Positions 46,801 to 57,842 of a DNA stretch of 64,000 nt are shown in pieces (position 1 is the first letter of the stretch; each line of letters opens with the position of its first letter). The DNA is taken from assembly GCA_037013495.1 (NCBI GenBank), contig CM072805.1:19370669-19434668 (forward strand), in the 5' to 3' direction. Source of the DNA: Hippophae tibetana. Its lineage: Eukaryota; Streptophyta; Magnoliopsida; Rosales; Elaeagnaceae. The notes under the pieces are model-generated. The model was not told where the DNA came from and did no database searches. It saw only the letters and a program-made list of their open reading frames with translations. The position numbers and the translations under genes are program-made.

Positions 46801-49484
46801 ATCACATCATTTGTATTGTCTGTAGGAAATGAAACTATGGAAGATTTAAATTTTAGATAGATGTGAGCTGATATAAGTCTTGTTTCGTTTGGTTGCCAAA
46901 GTTGTGATATTGTTGTAGTAGCTATCAAATTATTAATCGTAAACTCAAAGGTCAAAATAATTTTAGCTTGTGTATTTTTTCAAAGACAATAATTGGATAT
47001 AATATCCCCTTTTTGGAGGGGGTCAAATGTTTAAATATTTTTTTTATTAATCTTATGGCTTTATCTAAACGAAACCATGGTTCTTTTGGCTTGTCTTGAG
47101 TTAGGGTTTTGAAGGTGAGGATGGAAAGAAGAGAGTATTCTTAAATAGTCTTTGTCCAGTGTAAATCTTTTCTCCTTAGGAACTAGGCTATAATATGGAA
47201 GTGATTCAGTGGACTGAGAAGATACTTGTCCTGAAAAACAAAAATACTGAGCTATGATTACTTCAGGTGCTTTGGAGTGATGTTTTGTTACACTGCCTTA
47301 TTAGAATGGTATGGTTATTGGTTGTAATAGGTAAATAATGAATACTAGAAAGCTAGTATGGATGATCAAGCCAAGTATTTTTAGGGATCACAAAGGAGGT
47401 CTTTTTCAAATTTGTCAGGAAGTTTGATATTGAGTTTTTGCTATGTGTGTGTTTGCTGTCAATACATCTCATCCACTGTTTGGTTTGCAGGATACTTGGG
47501 GAGAGGTGGATCCAGATGAGCTTTCATATGAGGTAAACTGGTTTTGGATTCTAAATGTTCTAGTGGCATGCATATTTTCCTCCTGTTGCTAAGATCTTTA
47601 AGTATTCCAGGAGTTGCTTGCACTGGGTGATGTAGTTGGATGTGCGAGCAGGGGGCTCTCAGCCGATACTATTGCTTCTTTGCCTTCTGTAAACTACAAG
47701 ACTGGAAGCAGTCAAAATGGAAGCAATGATTCGTAAGCATTCATTGTGTATTCATTAAGCCTTTGTAAGTGCCATGCATTATGTTTGATTTTTATGCTGC
47801 TGTTTCAGATGTGTCATATGCCGGTTGGACTACGAGGATGATGAGACCCTGACTGTTCTTTCTTGCAAACATTCCTATCATTCTGAGTGTATCAACAACT
47901 GGTTGAAAATAAACAAGGTAAGCTTCAGAATTTTTGAATTCTTCATTTTGTGTCAAAATTGATGTTGGTTAACTCTTTAAGTGATCTATTTATGCAGATA
48001 AATTTAATTGTTTTCTTATGTGTTTTCTTATATGTTTTCTTATATGTTTCTTTTAGTTACTTGCTATATGTTCCATGAACTTGAGTTCTTTTTTACCATG
48101 AAAGTTTTTGTCCATGCTTTTATCTGGGCTTTTGGTCCCTTCCACCAAGCTAGACTCATTGAAGGCGATTTTTGTTTTTCCTCCTCCTCACAGTCATAAT
48201 CTATATTCATGATACAAGAAAAGGTTTTCTTAGCTCTTGAAGGAAGGGATAATCACATAATGCGCCAAGTTCATGCAGGCAGTTAATTTCTATTGGAAAG
48301 TAATAATCTAGAGTCTGGTTTGGATAATTTGGTCAGTCAAATTGTTGCCCGTCTTTGAAGCCATGGTTGAATTTAGATCACTGTGGTTGAAACTATCTGT
48401 TTCATGAACTTGATTATTTGCTATAATGATTCTTTCTTTTTTGGGGTGGATATAATGTCTTCTTTCCCATCTATTTCTTCTGATTTTGTTTCCTGTCACT
48501 ATGCTGGACTAATCGAAGGTGATATTTGTTGTTCCTTGCCATCTATATATATCTATGACTTTTTATTCAAGAAAGGACTTCTTTACCTCTTGATAGAGAG
48601 AGTAATAGCATATTATCTGAAGGAAGGCAAGAATTTATTCCTTTTTGGGAGCTTCAGAGTCTGGATATGAGAGTTTAGTTGGTTAGATTGCTGACCCTGT
48701 CCTTGAAGTCGTATTCAAATTAGGTCTTTCATCTCTGTGGTTGAAGGCTGCCAAAATTGAACCTTTCCAAAAGGTTCAATTTTGGCAGCCTAACAACTCA
48801 GTGACTTGAACTCAGCCTAACAACTCATGGGAGTTAAGTGGCCTATATCTTATGACTTGAACCATTGAGCCACCCTAACAACTCAGTGACCAAATTTTCT
48901 GGGTGGGAGAAGAGACTAGGAGAGAAAGACTGGATCCTGGACTTAATGCCTACTTAGGACTAAAAATAAGGTTTTAATCTTTAAGGTCTGGTCTTAAGCA
49001 TAAAAATTTTCCTTCAGCCCTCAAACTGCCACTCGTCTTTCCTTCTAAGCATGTTCATATGTTTACTGGCTCAACTATTATGAGTTCATAGGAAAAGAAT
49101 AGGCATTACAGTTGACATGATGCTTTTTAGTGAAGAGATGAGATTATTCCTACTTTTCAACTGTTATGTTAGAATTTCAATTATTGGCCCTTCCCATTAA
49201 TGTTCACCGTGGCATGAGTATGCTGATTGGGACGTTTGAGATATGGATGCTGATTCCTCCATCACTCAAGCACAAATGCTGATATTTTTATCACGAAATT
49301 GATATCTGATCTGTTGACAGCTTTCTATGTGCATACAAATGGGTTTATTGGATTTTGATCAGTAATGTTTGATCCCTTTTGTTGGATTTCATAATTGAAC
49401 AGCTTGTAGTCATGACTTGTTCTTTGAATGCAGATATGTCCTTTTTGCAGCACCGAGGTCTCTACCTCAGGAAACAGCCAATGA
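43875..49484 (+). CDS. BBR: RING-H2 E3 ubiquitin ligase, BIG BROTHER-related type
   Basis: Seven exons join in phase: 43875-44171, 45013-45355, 45439-45479, 47491-47532, 47611-47732, 47809-47917, 49434-49484, all with GT-AG introns. The product is 334 residues. The N-terminus is polar and Asn/Ser-rich. A conserved DLALARTLQEQ stretch (end of exon 1) leads into ERAYMMLQMN, and an acidic domain follows (about residues 110-185). A second ARALQDADDREV stretch and a WGEVDPDELSYEELLALGD block come before the C-terminal RING-H2, C-x2-C-x14-C-x-H-x2-H-x2-C-x10-C-x2-C (residues about 284-327), with all eight zinc ligands present. The RING recruits an E2 enzyme and ubiquitinates targets. The homologue BIG BROTHER limits organ growth, and this branch is the BBR type (from memory). 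Introns 3 (2.0 kb) and 6 (1.5 kb) are long and carry repeats. The coding sequence looks intact. Confidence 0.9.
45755..46600. other. Possible old insertion in intron 3 of the RING gene
   Basis: The block is flanked by related 'cttgagg...taagcct' motifs (near 45760 and 46508), with a third variant 'gccttgaggcagagcc' near 46548. Its purine-rich plus strand differs from the rest of the intron. No transposase or LTR is seen, so the call is weak. Confidence 0.25.
48135..48745 (+). repeat. Diverged tandem duplication of about 350 bp in intron 6
   Basis: Blocks near 48150 ('ctagactcattgaaggcgat') and 48503 ('ctggactaatcgaaggtgat') are followed in the same order by 'tttgttgttcct'-like, 'caagaaa' plus 'cttct', 'agagtctgg' and 'ctgtggttgaa' blocks. 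It is an old direct duplication within the intron. Confidence 0.6.
48746..48790. repeat. Perfect hairpin, 21-bp arms, 3-base loop, in intron 6
   Basis: Left arm 48746-48766 (starting ggctgccaaaattgaacc), loop cca (48767-48769), right arm 48770-48790, fully complementary. It sits at the end of the second copy of the intronic duplication. Confidence 0.9.
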
Positions 49485-50661
49485 GATATATCCAATTACT
49501 TTTTTCTGTTAGAGATGGACAATTGTATCTGTTGGTAGATGGCAAGATTGATGACCCTTGCTCTATTATGTTCCTTGCAATACTCCACTGGGTTATAAAA
49601 AGACTGAGCAATGATGTAAAATTGATACCGTTGTAATTAGATAAAAGCTTTATTTTTTTATGGCTTCCATTTAGTTGCAATGATAAGCTTGGCAATCCCA
49701 TTCTGATTTCTTGTTCAGGGCACTGTTATGAGCCTTGTAAGTAGCTTATTAGCCTTGTTAGCACCGAGTTGTTCGGTATTATTATTATAGTAGAAGCAAG
49801 TCACTATAATGCATATACATCGAAGTCAAAAGTTGTGAGATACTCATTTTTATATGAAAATTGTTAATAATAATACTATGTACTTTTGTGTAAACCTATA
49901 AAAATATCATTAATTTGTTTCATTCATACTTTTGAATTATTACATATATTTTATTTATATTATTCTGTTAGTTTCTTTCTAATGTCAAATAGTTAAGTAG
50001 TAAATTTAAAACAATTTAGATAGTTATCTAAATATTTTACTTAATTGAGTTGTTTTAAATTTATTAAACTATATGAATACTTTCAAATTTATTACATGTG
50101 ATGTCGTTAGAAGGAAATTAACGAAATGATATAAATAGAACAAATTTTAGTTAGGTGGTATAAAAAAAAGAAAAATAGTTTGGTGGTATGAAAAAAATAA
50201 ATATAATAATTTAGTGATATTTTTGTAAGTTTATCTTGTATTTTTTATAACAAAATTACAAAGACATGCAACAAATTTTTCATACACCATTAAGTAACAT
50301 ATAGAAAAATGTTATGATAAACAAAATTATAATTTTTTTTATTTCTTTTGGTTTATTTGGACTGGTTCTAGCACAGCTTACTTTTATGTTATTTGGATGA
50401 CTTGAATTTAGCTTAAATTTATTTTGATGCGTGTTCTATTGATCCAAAAGATTGGTGCATGAATTGAGATACTCCTAGATACATACAGAAAATGGATCCC
50501 CTAAACTGAGTCCATATATATCATAGCATTCACAGCATTGTCATCAGTTGGATTTTCACATGCATTGACATTGTAGGACTCTTTTATTGTAAAATTAAAC
50601 AAAACCGAAGATAAATAATATAATGAAAGTCGGTGAATGGAATAATAGAGTTGCACCTCAA
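49485..50661. other. 3' flank of the RING gene and spacer to the receptor-kinase pseudogene
   Basis: 49485 to about 49900 is of gene-like complexity and is the likely 3' UTR. 49900-50640 is AT-rich. No other gene is seen. The two genes are convergent. Confidence 0.5.
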
Positions 50662-53600
50662 CTATTGGCTTGTGATTCGATCTCCTGGACCTGAGTTAAG
50701 GAGAGCATTTCTGACAGATTGCAGTTCCCTTGTCACTTGAACGATGTCCATTCTTTCTTTTGGTGATTCCACTGAACAGGCAAGTCCTATTTTAAAGATG
50801 TAATGCAAGCATTCTTCAACATTCGCATTCAAATGCCTTTGATTTTCACAGCAGTTCGCTTCTGTTGGCATTTCTGTTGTTGCAAGGATTGTTGGGTCCA
50901 GAATTTGCATCAATCTTTCTGGTAATGCTGTCTTTACATACTGATGGATGTTCAAATTGTCTATGAATATATGTTCAGTAGGTCTTTTTCCTGTAAACAT
51001 TTCTAGCAGAAGAATTCCAAAACTGTATACATCCCCCTGTAAAGACGCATCTACTCCCATTCCATATTCTGTACTTTCAATGACATATAGTTAGATTTAG
51101 CTCTAATTAAATGAAATATAAGATAAGCCCATTTTTTTTTCAATTTCTTCAATAATTTATCAAATTAACAATCAAATAATTTAATTAATTTGAAATATCA
51201 CCTTAACATACATCAAAATAATAAATAAATTTTTTAAGCAACTCAATTCAGAATAACTAATATTTTTCTCGTACTATAATGTTACTTTGTTCTTTACGTT
51301 TTTTTTTAATTGTTTTAGTTTCTTAACCTTTTAATTAATTTGATCTAAAATTCTAAATTGTTAGCCAATTTAATCCAAAATTTTCAAAACTTAGGAGCAA
51401 TTTGGTCATTATATTTTGTAAATGAAGTTATTAAAATACAAAATTTGAACCAAATTGACTAAATTATTAAAGCGTAACTTTATTTATTTACTTATTTTTA
51501 TTGAAGATCAAATTTACCATTTATTATATTGCTTTAGTATCTACTTATGAGACATGTTTAAAAATCAAGGATAATATAACAATGATGATAAAATTCTCAC
51601 CTGGAGCAGCATAATCAATAGTCCCCTTAAGTCCAATTGTGCTGGTCTGACTTTGAGAGGGAGCTATTGTTGTTTCAAGTAGTCTTGCTAGACCAAAGTC
51701 ACTAACATGAGCAACCATGTCATTGTCAAGAAGAACATTGCTAGGCTTTATATCACAATGAATAATCGGTGGATCACATTCACAATGAAGATAATGCAAT
51801 CCAGAAGCAATATCAATGGCAACATTGAGCCTCTGAACAACACTTAGAAACAATTTTAAATGATTTCGACCTTCTATTTCAGAATGCAACCACTCTTCCA
51901 AGCTTGCATTTTCCATATATTTGAATACTAAAGCTTTGAATTCATTTCCTTGATGATCCAAGCTAGAGCAACATGTAATGATCTTCACAAGGTTTCTATG
52001 TCGAACGCCTCTTAGTGCCATACATTCAGTGAGAAAGCTCTTGGAAGCTGATTTCTCTTGGAGATTTAGAACCTTTATAGCAACAATTCCAAGTTGATAC
52101 AAATGTCCTTTGTAGACAGAACCAAAACTTCCCAATCCTATTATGTTGTTATTGGAAAAACCTTCACTAGCTTTATAGAGCATATCATAGGTGACTCTAG
52201 GAAAGTGATATTGATCTTGGTCTAATTGGTTAGCTCTTGAAGTTGATTTCTTCTTTAACCTTCTTTGCTTGTAAAGCATTATAAAAGATAACAGAAGAAT
52301 CAAGCTAAAGATCAAGCAAGAAATTACTATTGCTATTTTGATAGCTTGAGATATTCTTTTCTTTGCTGGGTTAGTGGAACAATTTGGTAACTTCAACTCC
52401 TTAGAACCTCCACAAAGTTTACCATTTTCCATTAATGATATTGAAGTAACATTTCCGAATACTCCTTTCTTTGGCACCTCACCCTCCAATTCATTGAAAG
52501 AAAGATTCAAATACATCAAAAAAGAAAGATTTTCTAGCTCTTTTGGAATATTTCCTGATAAATTGTTCAGAGAAAGATCTAAATATGTTAGACCTTTTAA
52601 AGAACCAAAAGTTGAAGGAATACTACCTAGTAAAAAATTGCCTCTCAAGTTAAGGTACTCAAGGCTAATGCAATCTCCGATAGTTCTAGGAATTTCGCTA
52701 GTTAGATTGTTTGCTATCTAATGTGTTGAGAGATTTTAGATTGCCCATTTCTACAGGAAGATTTCCACTTAATGAGTTGTGTGACAAATTGAGCAACACT
52801 GTCAAGGAAGGAAGAGCTGTGAGCTCCGTGGGTATAATCCCGGTGAGGAAATTTCGGGAAATATCCAAGTATTGTAAATTCTTACAATTTCTTATAGTTG
52901 GAGGAATGGTTCCATTAAACATGTTACCATAGAGATAGAGTTGGACTAATTGTGTGACATTACCTATAGAAGTAGGAATTGGACCAAAAAATCTATTTTT
53001 ACTAAGAGATAATCCTTCCATACTTTGAAATGTACCAAAGTAAGAAGGAATGGTACCATGGAAAAAAGTTACCTCCTAAATTGAGTAAATGCAACTTTGT
53101 GTATCTCTTTAATGTGTCACCAATAGTTCCATATAAATAGTTGTCATTATAAAATAGAAAATGAAGATCACTAGTCAAATTAGCAATAGATGTTGGTAAA
53201 ATCCCACCAAAATTGTTATCACCAAAGTTCAAACTATGCAATTGTGTGCAATTTGTCAAAGAGGCTAAAAAACCCAAGTCATTTGTTAAGTTATCTCCAA
53301 GATAATTTCCATTGAAGCTAAGCCAGGTAAGATAAGGAAGATGTCCTAAATTACTTGGAACCTCACCAACAAAATTGTTTCTAGCAAGTTCAAGAAGTTG
53401 AAGGTTAGAAGCATTTGGAAAAGAATAAGGAATCAAACCGGAGAATTCATTAAGCAAAATGGCAAACCATTCAAGATTAGGAAGTGTAAGGCCTATATCA
53501 AGTGGAAGACAACCATTGAGTTTGTTGTGAGCAATTGAAATGGTAGTTAGAGTTGATATGTTGTACAAAGAGTTAGGAACTATACCAGATAGTTTATTAT

Positions 53601-54444
53601 CACTAGCTGCAAAATATGATAGGCCCTCACATCGACTGTGTCGACGGACGGTAGTGATCTTATTGTTGCCACGGGTGATAATGTAGGGTAGCTCTCCTTC
53701 ACCACCAAGGGTCCTGCTCTGATACCTTGTTGATTCACCTGAGCCTAACTCTATCCTTGAAAACGCGCTTTGAAGGATGATGACTGCCTAGACTTATAAA
53801 CCAGCTCTTATGTTGGTCCTTGGTCGATGTGGGACTTCTCAACAAAGTGGAATTTTTCAACTCAAATTATTTGTGTCAAGTTGAAACATCACAAGCTTCT
53901 TCAAGGAGCAAAGCATAGTTGGTATTTTTCCAACTAGTTTGTTCCCATCAAATTTGATGACACTGAGTTTAGAACAATTAGCCAATTGTGTTGGGATTTC
54001 ACCAACCAATGTGTTATTTGTAAGATTCAGATGTTGCAATCTGAATAACTTACCAACTTGAGGAGGAATTTGACCATAGAAGCTGTTGTTTTCCAAGTTG
54101 ATGAATTTAAGAAAAGAGAGATTCCCAATGTATGGTGAGATGGATCCATGCAAGTTAAACCCTTCTTGGTTCATAGCAATAACTCTATCGTGTCGTCGAC
54201 CACATGTGATTCCATACCAACTGCAGAAAAGGGTAGAGCCATTCCATGAACTTAACACAATATGTTGGTGGTTATTGATTATATTTTTCTTAAATTCAAG
54301 AAGAGCCAAATGGTCTGTTTCATTCCCTAGTGTTTTGGCAGAGACATTAGGTTCTAAAACTATGAAATAAGCAGAGAACAGAACAAACACTTGAGTGATT
54401 AATATAGACCAAAAGGTAGACGAATTGGGATTTTGAACATTCAT
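50662..54444 (-). pseudogene. LRR receptor-like kinase, subfamily XII (FLS2/EFR class), broken
   Basis: Start at 54444 (an upstream in-frame Met at 54516 is less likely). Order (minus): signal/hydrophobic segment, LRRNT with DHLALLEFKKNI and CSWYGITC, about 20 LRRs (many NLSGxIP-type), a transmembrane helix near 52270-52340, then a kinase. The glycine loop GLGSFGSVYKG and HCDIKPSNVLLD (non-RD) are seen, as is DFGLARL. A 532-bp intron (51069-51600) splits DYAAP|EYGMG, the usual place in this subfamily. Family role: sensing microbial patterns at the plasma membrane. Breaks: TGA at 53857-53859 where NNLSG expects Gly, a TRIM-like insertion replacing about one LRR (about 53625-53844), one extra base in an A/T run at 53062-53067, and a net loss of 2 (or gain of 1) near 52717-52720. 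The kinase half looks intact. Confidence 0.9.
53625..53844 (-). mobile_element. TRIM-like LTR fragment inside the receptor-kinase gene
   Basis: On the minus strand a 117-bp LTR (53844-53728) starts TGTTGAGAAGTCCCACATCG and ends AATCAACA. A primer-binding site follows (53726-53716, GGTATCAGAGC, 11 exact matches to the tRNA-iMet PBS), then about 90 bp of interior ending near 53625, where LRR coding resumes. Short LTRs with a GTCCCACATCG start and this PBS are typical of plant TRIM elements. The second LTR is missing. About 25-30 codons of LRR are lost, so a deletion accompanied or followed insertion. Confidence 0.8.
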
Positions 54445-54516
54445 TTTGTTTAGAAGAAAGAAAAAAAAAAGATTTGACAAAGTGAAAATGATTGCAAGAA
54501 AAAGGAAGTAAAGCAC

Positions 54517-55768
54517 TTATGGAATTATCAATTATGCAAAAAGAGTGCTTTCTGTATAGATCTAGACTCCGTTCAATGGTTTTCAGTCATACATGTACTT
54601 ATAAAATTACTTATAAAATACATGTCTTGTATTACATGGCTATAAATTGTTCAAAACTTGAGTTGAACAATTCTACCCAAGTTTAGAAATACCCTGAGAT
54701 ATATGTAGGAGTGGAAAATACGTCGGAAATATAGTTTGAATTGTCTATATTTTATAATATATTTCAATTTATATTTGATATTTTTTAATCTTTAAAATTT
54801 CACCAGTTAGATACCATTGTATATTTTCTATATATAAGCATAAAACCCTAAAATTTTAGTTTCATGTTCATATAAATTTTTTATACACTGTTTAAATTAT
54901 TTCATGAACCACATATAATTCACACAATTTTATCGAGTATTTATTGTGAAATTCTCATACCTAAAATTATATTTTAAAACAATGTTAGGTGATTGTTGTT
55001 TTTTATTCATAAATTATAATGAAGCAGACAATTGAGAGAAAAGTTAGCCAATAGTATTCACTTTGCTTATTGATTAGAATGATTTATTACTACATAGAAA
55101 ATATATCTTTTATTTGAAAAGAATATGTTACATATGATAATTTAACATACTATAAATAAATAATTGATCAGATGTCACGCGTAACAATCCAAAGGCCATT
55201 TGTTGACTTCATGAGTTTTGACTAAAAGAAAGAGCTTCTATCGGCTAATATCAATAAAAAATATCGTTAAATGTATTTAATTATCAGATACACCTTTTTT
55301 TCATTTAATTTTTTTGAATTTCTACCAAAGTATTCATTCTCATTTACAAGTTATTTATATTAAAAGCGTAACCTTCTTTAAATACGAAGAATCTGTGTAA
55401 CATTAAAAGTTACTTTTATTGAAATAATATTTACACATAATTAAACATTGAGATACCAACCGAACTAAGCAAACAAGTTAGGTTGACTCAACTTGTTTGA
55501 GTTGAACTCATTTTTATTTTAATTAAATTCGGCTTCTAATTAGTAGTTTATTTAAATTTTTTTAATTATATTTATTTTTTTATTAAAAGTTTTTTAAAAT
55601 AGTACTTTGACTTAATTTTTTATCGGAGGTTTATAATATTAAATATATTGACCTTTTTTTTGTTGAACTTGTTTCTATAGATTTATAATATTGATTTTTT
55701 AAATATTAGATAACGATAGGATGGTTATATTGTAATTGGTTAAATAAAAAATTAATAATTCAAGTTTA
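54517..55768. other. AT-rich intergenic spacer
   Basis: 54445 to about 54700 should hold the old promoter of the receptor-kinase pseudogene. The remainder is AT-rich without recognisable features. Confidence 0.45.
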
Positions 55769-56044
55769 TTGATGAATAAAAAAACTTATTTATTTAGAAA
55801 AATATTTATTGTTTGGGTACAACCAATGTCAAATAAATCAACAAAAAAAGTATTAAAAAATATGTTTAGCCTCTTAGCAAAAAACAAAAAGAAAAATCTT
55901 CAACCACAATGTGATATTGTGATACAAATCTATGGGAGATGCTTGAGAACTTTTGTAGTTGATCAAGCATTAAAGGTTGAACTAAGAGTATTACATGGAA
56001 TGGAAAATGGTTTAGCTTGTCGATCAATCGAAGGGATGATAGAT
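55769..56044 (+). other. Unidentified open frame cut by the LTR
   Basis: A 92-codon frame (55769-56047) with a basic N-terminal half (Lys/Asn-rich) and a less biased C-terminal half ending CRSIEGMID. It runs to the LTR border at 56045, so it may be the truncated edge of a larger coding sequence or older element. I recognise no family. It does not join in an obvious way to the copia RNase H on the far side (63746-64000). Confidence 0.3.
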
Positions 56045-57818
56045 TAATAAGTGCTCAAAAAGTACTAAAATTACCATGATTTTATACACATTAATTAATT
56101 AAAAATATATATATTTATATGTTTTATCATATATTTATATAAATTTGTTTTTTTCGGAATCACAGCTAATTTTTTTTTAGGTATTTTCGCTTAAAAACGC
56201 AACTTAAAGACTCAAATAGTAATACTGGAAGAAATATATCACAAATATAATAATAAATAAATGAGGAAAGGTCAACAAATATGAAAAAATTAGACAAAAT
56301 GGGTAAAAAAGGAGGAAAACACGCAAGGAGCCGCCCAACCCGCGCGTGCCAGCACCTAGCCGCGCGCAGCACGCCCAAACTGCGTACGCCACTGCCATTT
56401 CGCCCCATTTTCGGACGCAGCCACCCTATGACATCATGCGACGTCATCAATGATGTCATCAATCACCACTCCGCGTTTCCACCATTTTTTAACATTTTTT
56501 CACCCACTTTTTCTCTCCATCCTCACCTATAAATATCCCCCATTCTCTTCACTTCTAAACACACCTCAAAACACACTTCTCTACTCTTTCTTTCTCTACA
56601 TTTCTTAGTTTTTAGTTTTTTTTAGTTTTTAGTTAGTTTTTCTTAGTTTTAGAGTTCTTCTCTTTTTTAGAATTTTTTAGAAGAACTAACTATGTTTTTG
56701 TAATTTATTAGCTTTTTGATTCAATAAATGGGAGTACAAATTCCGCTTGAAGGTTTTCCAACAACGGGAATGGCATCGAAGTACTGTAATGATTTTATTT
56801 TCTTTGCAGTTATTTTTTATGCTTTATTCTTACATGTTATATTTAATTTGTCTCTGACTAAATTTAACTATGCTAATTGTTTGTAAACATGATGTAATAA
56901 TAACGTTGTTATACTTGCGAAATATTAAATAGGTAAAAATCTCTAAAATGAATTGATTTTATTTTTATTCAAGATTTTATATTAAGAATTTTAGAGAGAA
57001 ATATATTATTTTTCATTACAAACTTAAATATGAAAATTAGATTTTAAGGTTTAGTTATCCAATCTGATTTAGAGTAATGCTCTTTTATTTGTTGGTACAA
57101 TCGCCCGGTAGTTAGAGTGAAGATCTATTTCAAAAGTTTTTATAAGAATTATTATCTGAAAATGTATTGACAACATGTTTTCAGTAGTGGTTTTAAAACT
57201 TGAAGGTTAGTACTCGGATAACTAAATTCTTAGGTTTAATTTGGACACCTTGAATAAAGTTTAAAGTGTCTAACCCCAACAAAGGTGACATTTAAATGGT
57301 TCATTTTCAATCTCTTAGAAAAAAAGAATTAATTTAATTAATCAAATTAGTTATCAACCCCACACATAAGTGTTAATTGATTTGTTTAGTTAACAAAGAA
57401 TATCTAACCCCACCAAAGGTGGTATTCATACAAAAAATGGAGAATCAATAAATATCAATTCATATCTTTAATAACCTAAATAATATGAGCAAACATAATT
57501 AACTTAGTTATTATATCCATAAATACTCCACTATTATAAAAGATAAAATTTGCATAAATATTTAATGAATCTATGTTTATTTTAATGTTAGTAGATTAAA
57601 AAACACAAAACCCAAAATATCGTGATAGGATGTTTAGAATTTAATTTCGTTTCTTAAAAATTTCAATAATAAATTAAAAACCATATACATTCCTTCCTTA
57701 GATCGACCTTTAGAGTATACTTATCATTTTCTACGAAATGATTCGTGCACTTGCGAGAGTTTTACAAATATAAAACCAAAGTATTGGCAGGATCGAGGAT
57801 CCTAGTTTTCGCTCATCA
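56045..57818 (+). repeat. LTR A (5' LTR)
   Basis: Starts TAATAAGTGCTC (LTR B has TGATGAGTGCTC). It has a GC-rich block at 56320-56420, a TATA box in 'cacctataaatatc' near 56525, a C/T-rich transcript start region, an AATAAA-like 'ttcaataaatgg' near 56720 and the end 'cgctcatca'. It aligns with 61331-62458 over most of its first 1160 bp. Confidence 0.8.
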
Positions 57819-57823
57819 AGTTT

Positions 57824-57842
57824 TTGGCACCGTTGCCGGGGA
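57824..57842 (+). other. Primer-binding site, Athila/Tat type
   Basis: Reads TTGGCACCGTTGCCGGGGA, very like the TTGGCGCCGTTGCCGGGGA-type PBS of plant Tat/Athila elements (one difference). It lies five bases after the LTR end. Confidence 0.75.

Noticed and set aside
48746..48790. microRNA precursor
   Set aside because: Loop of three bases and arms of only 21 bp leave no normal precursor stem; reported as a hairpin only.
53625..53727. Second LTR of the TRIM-like element
   Set aside because: The segment between the PBS and the resumed LRR shows no copy of the 117-bp LTR.
56166..56532. Open frames in LTR A (and 61471-61908 in LTR B)
   Set aside because: Same reason: U3 GC-rich block and leader of an LTR, with different reading in each copy.
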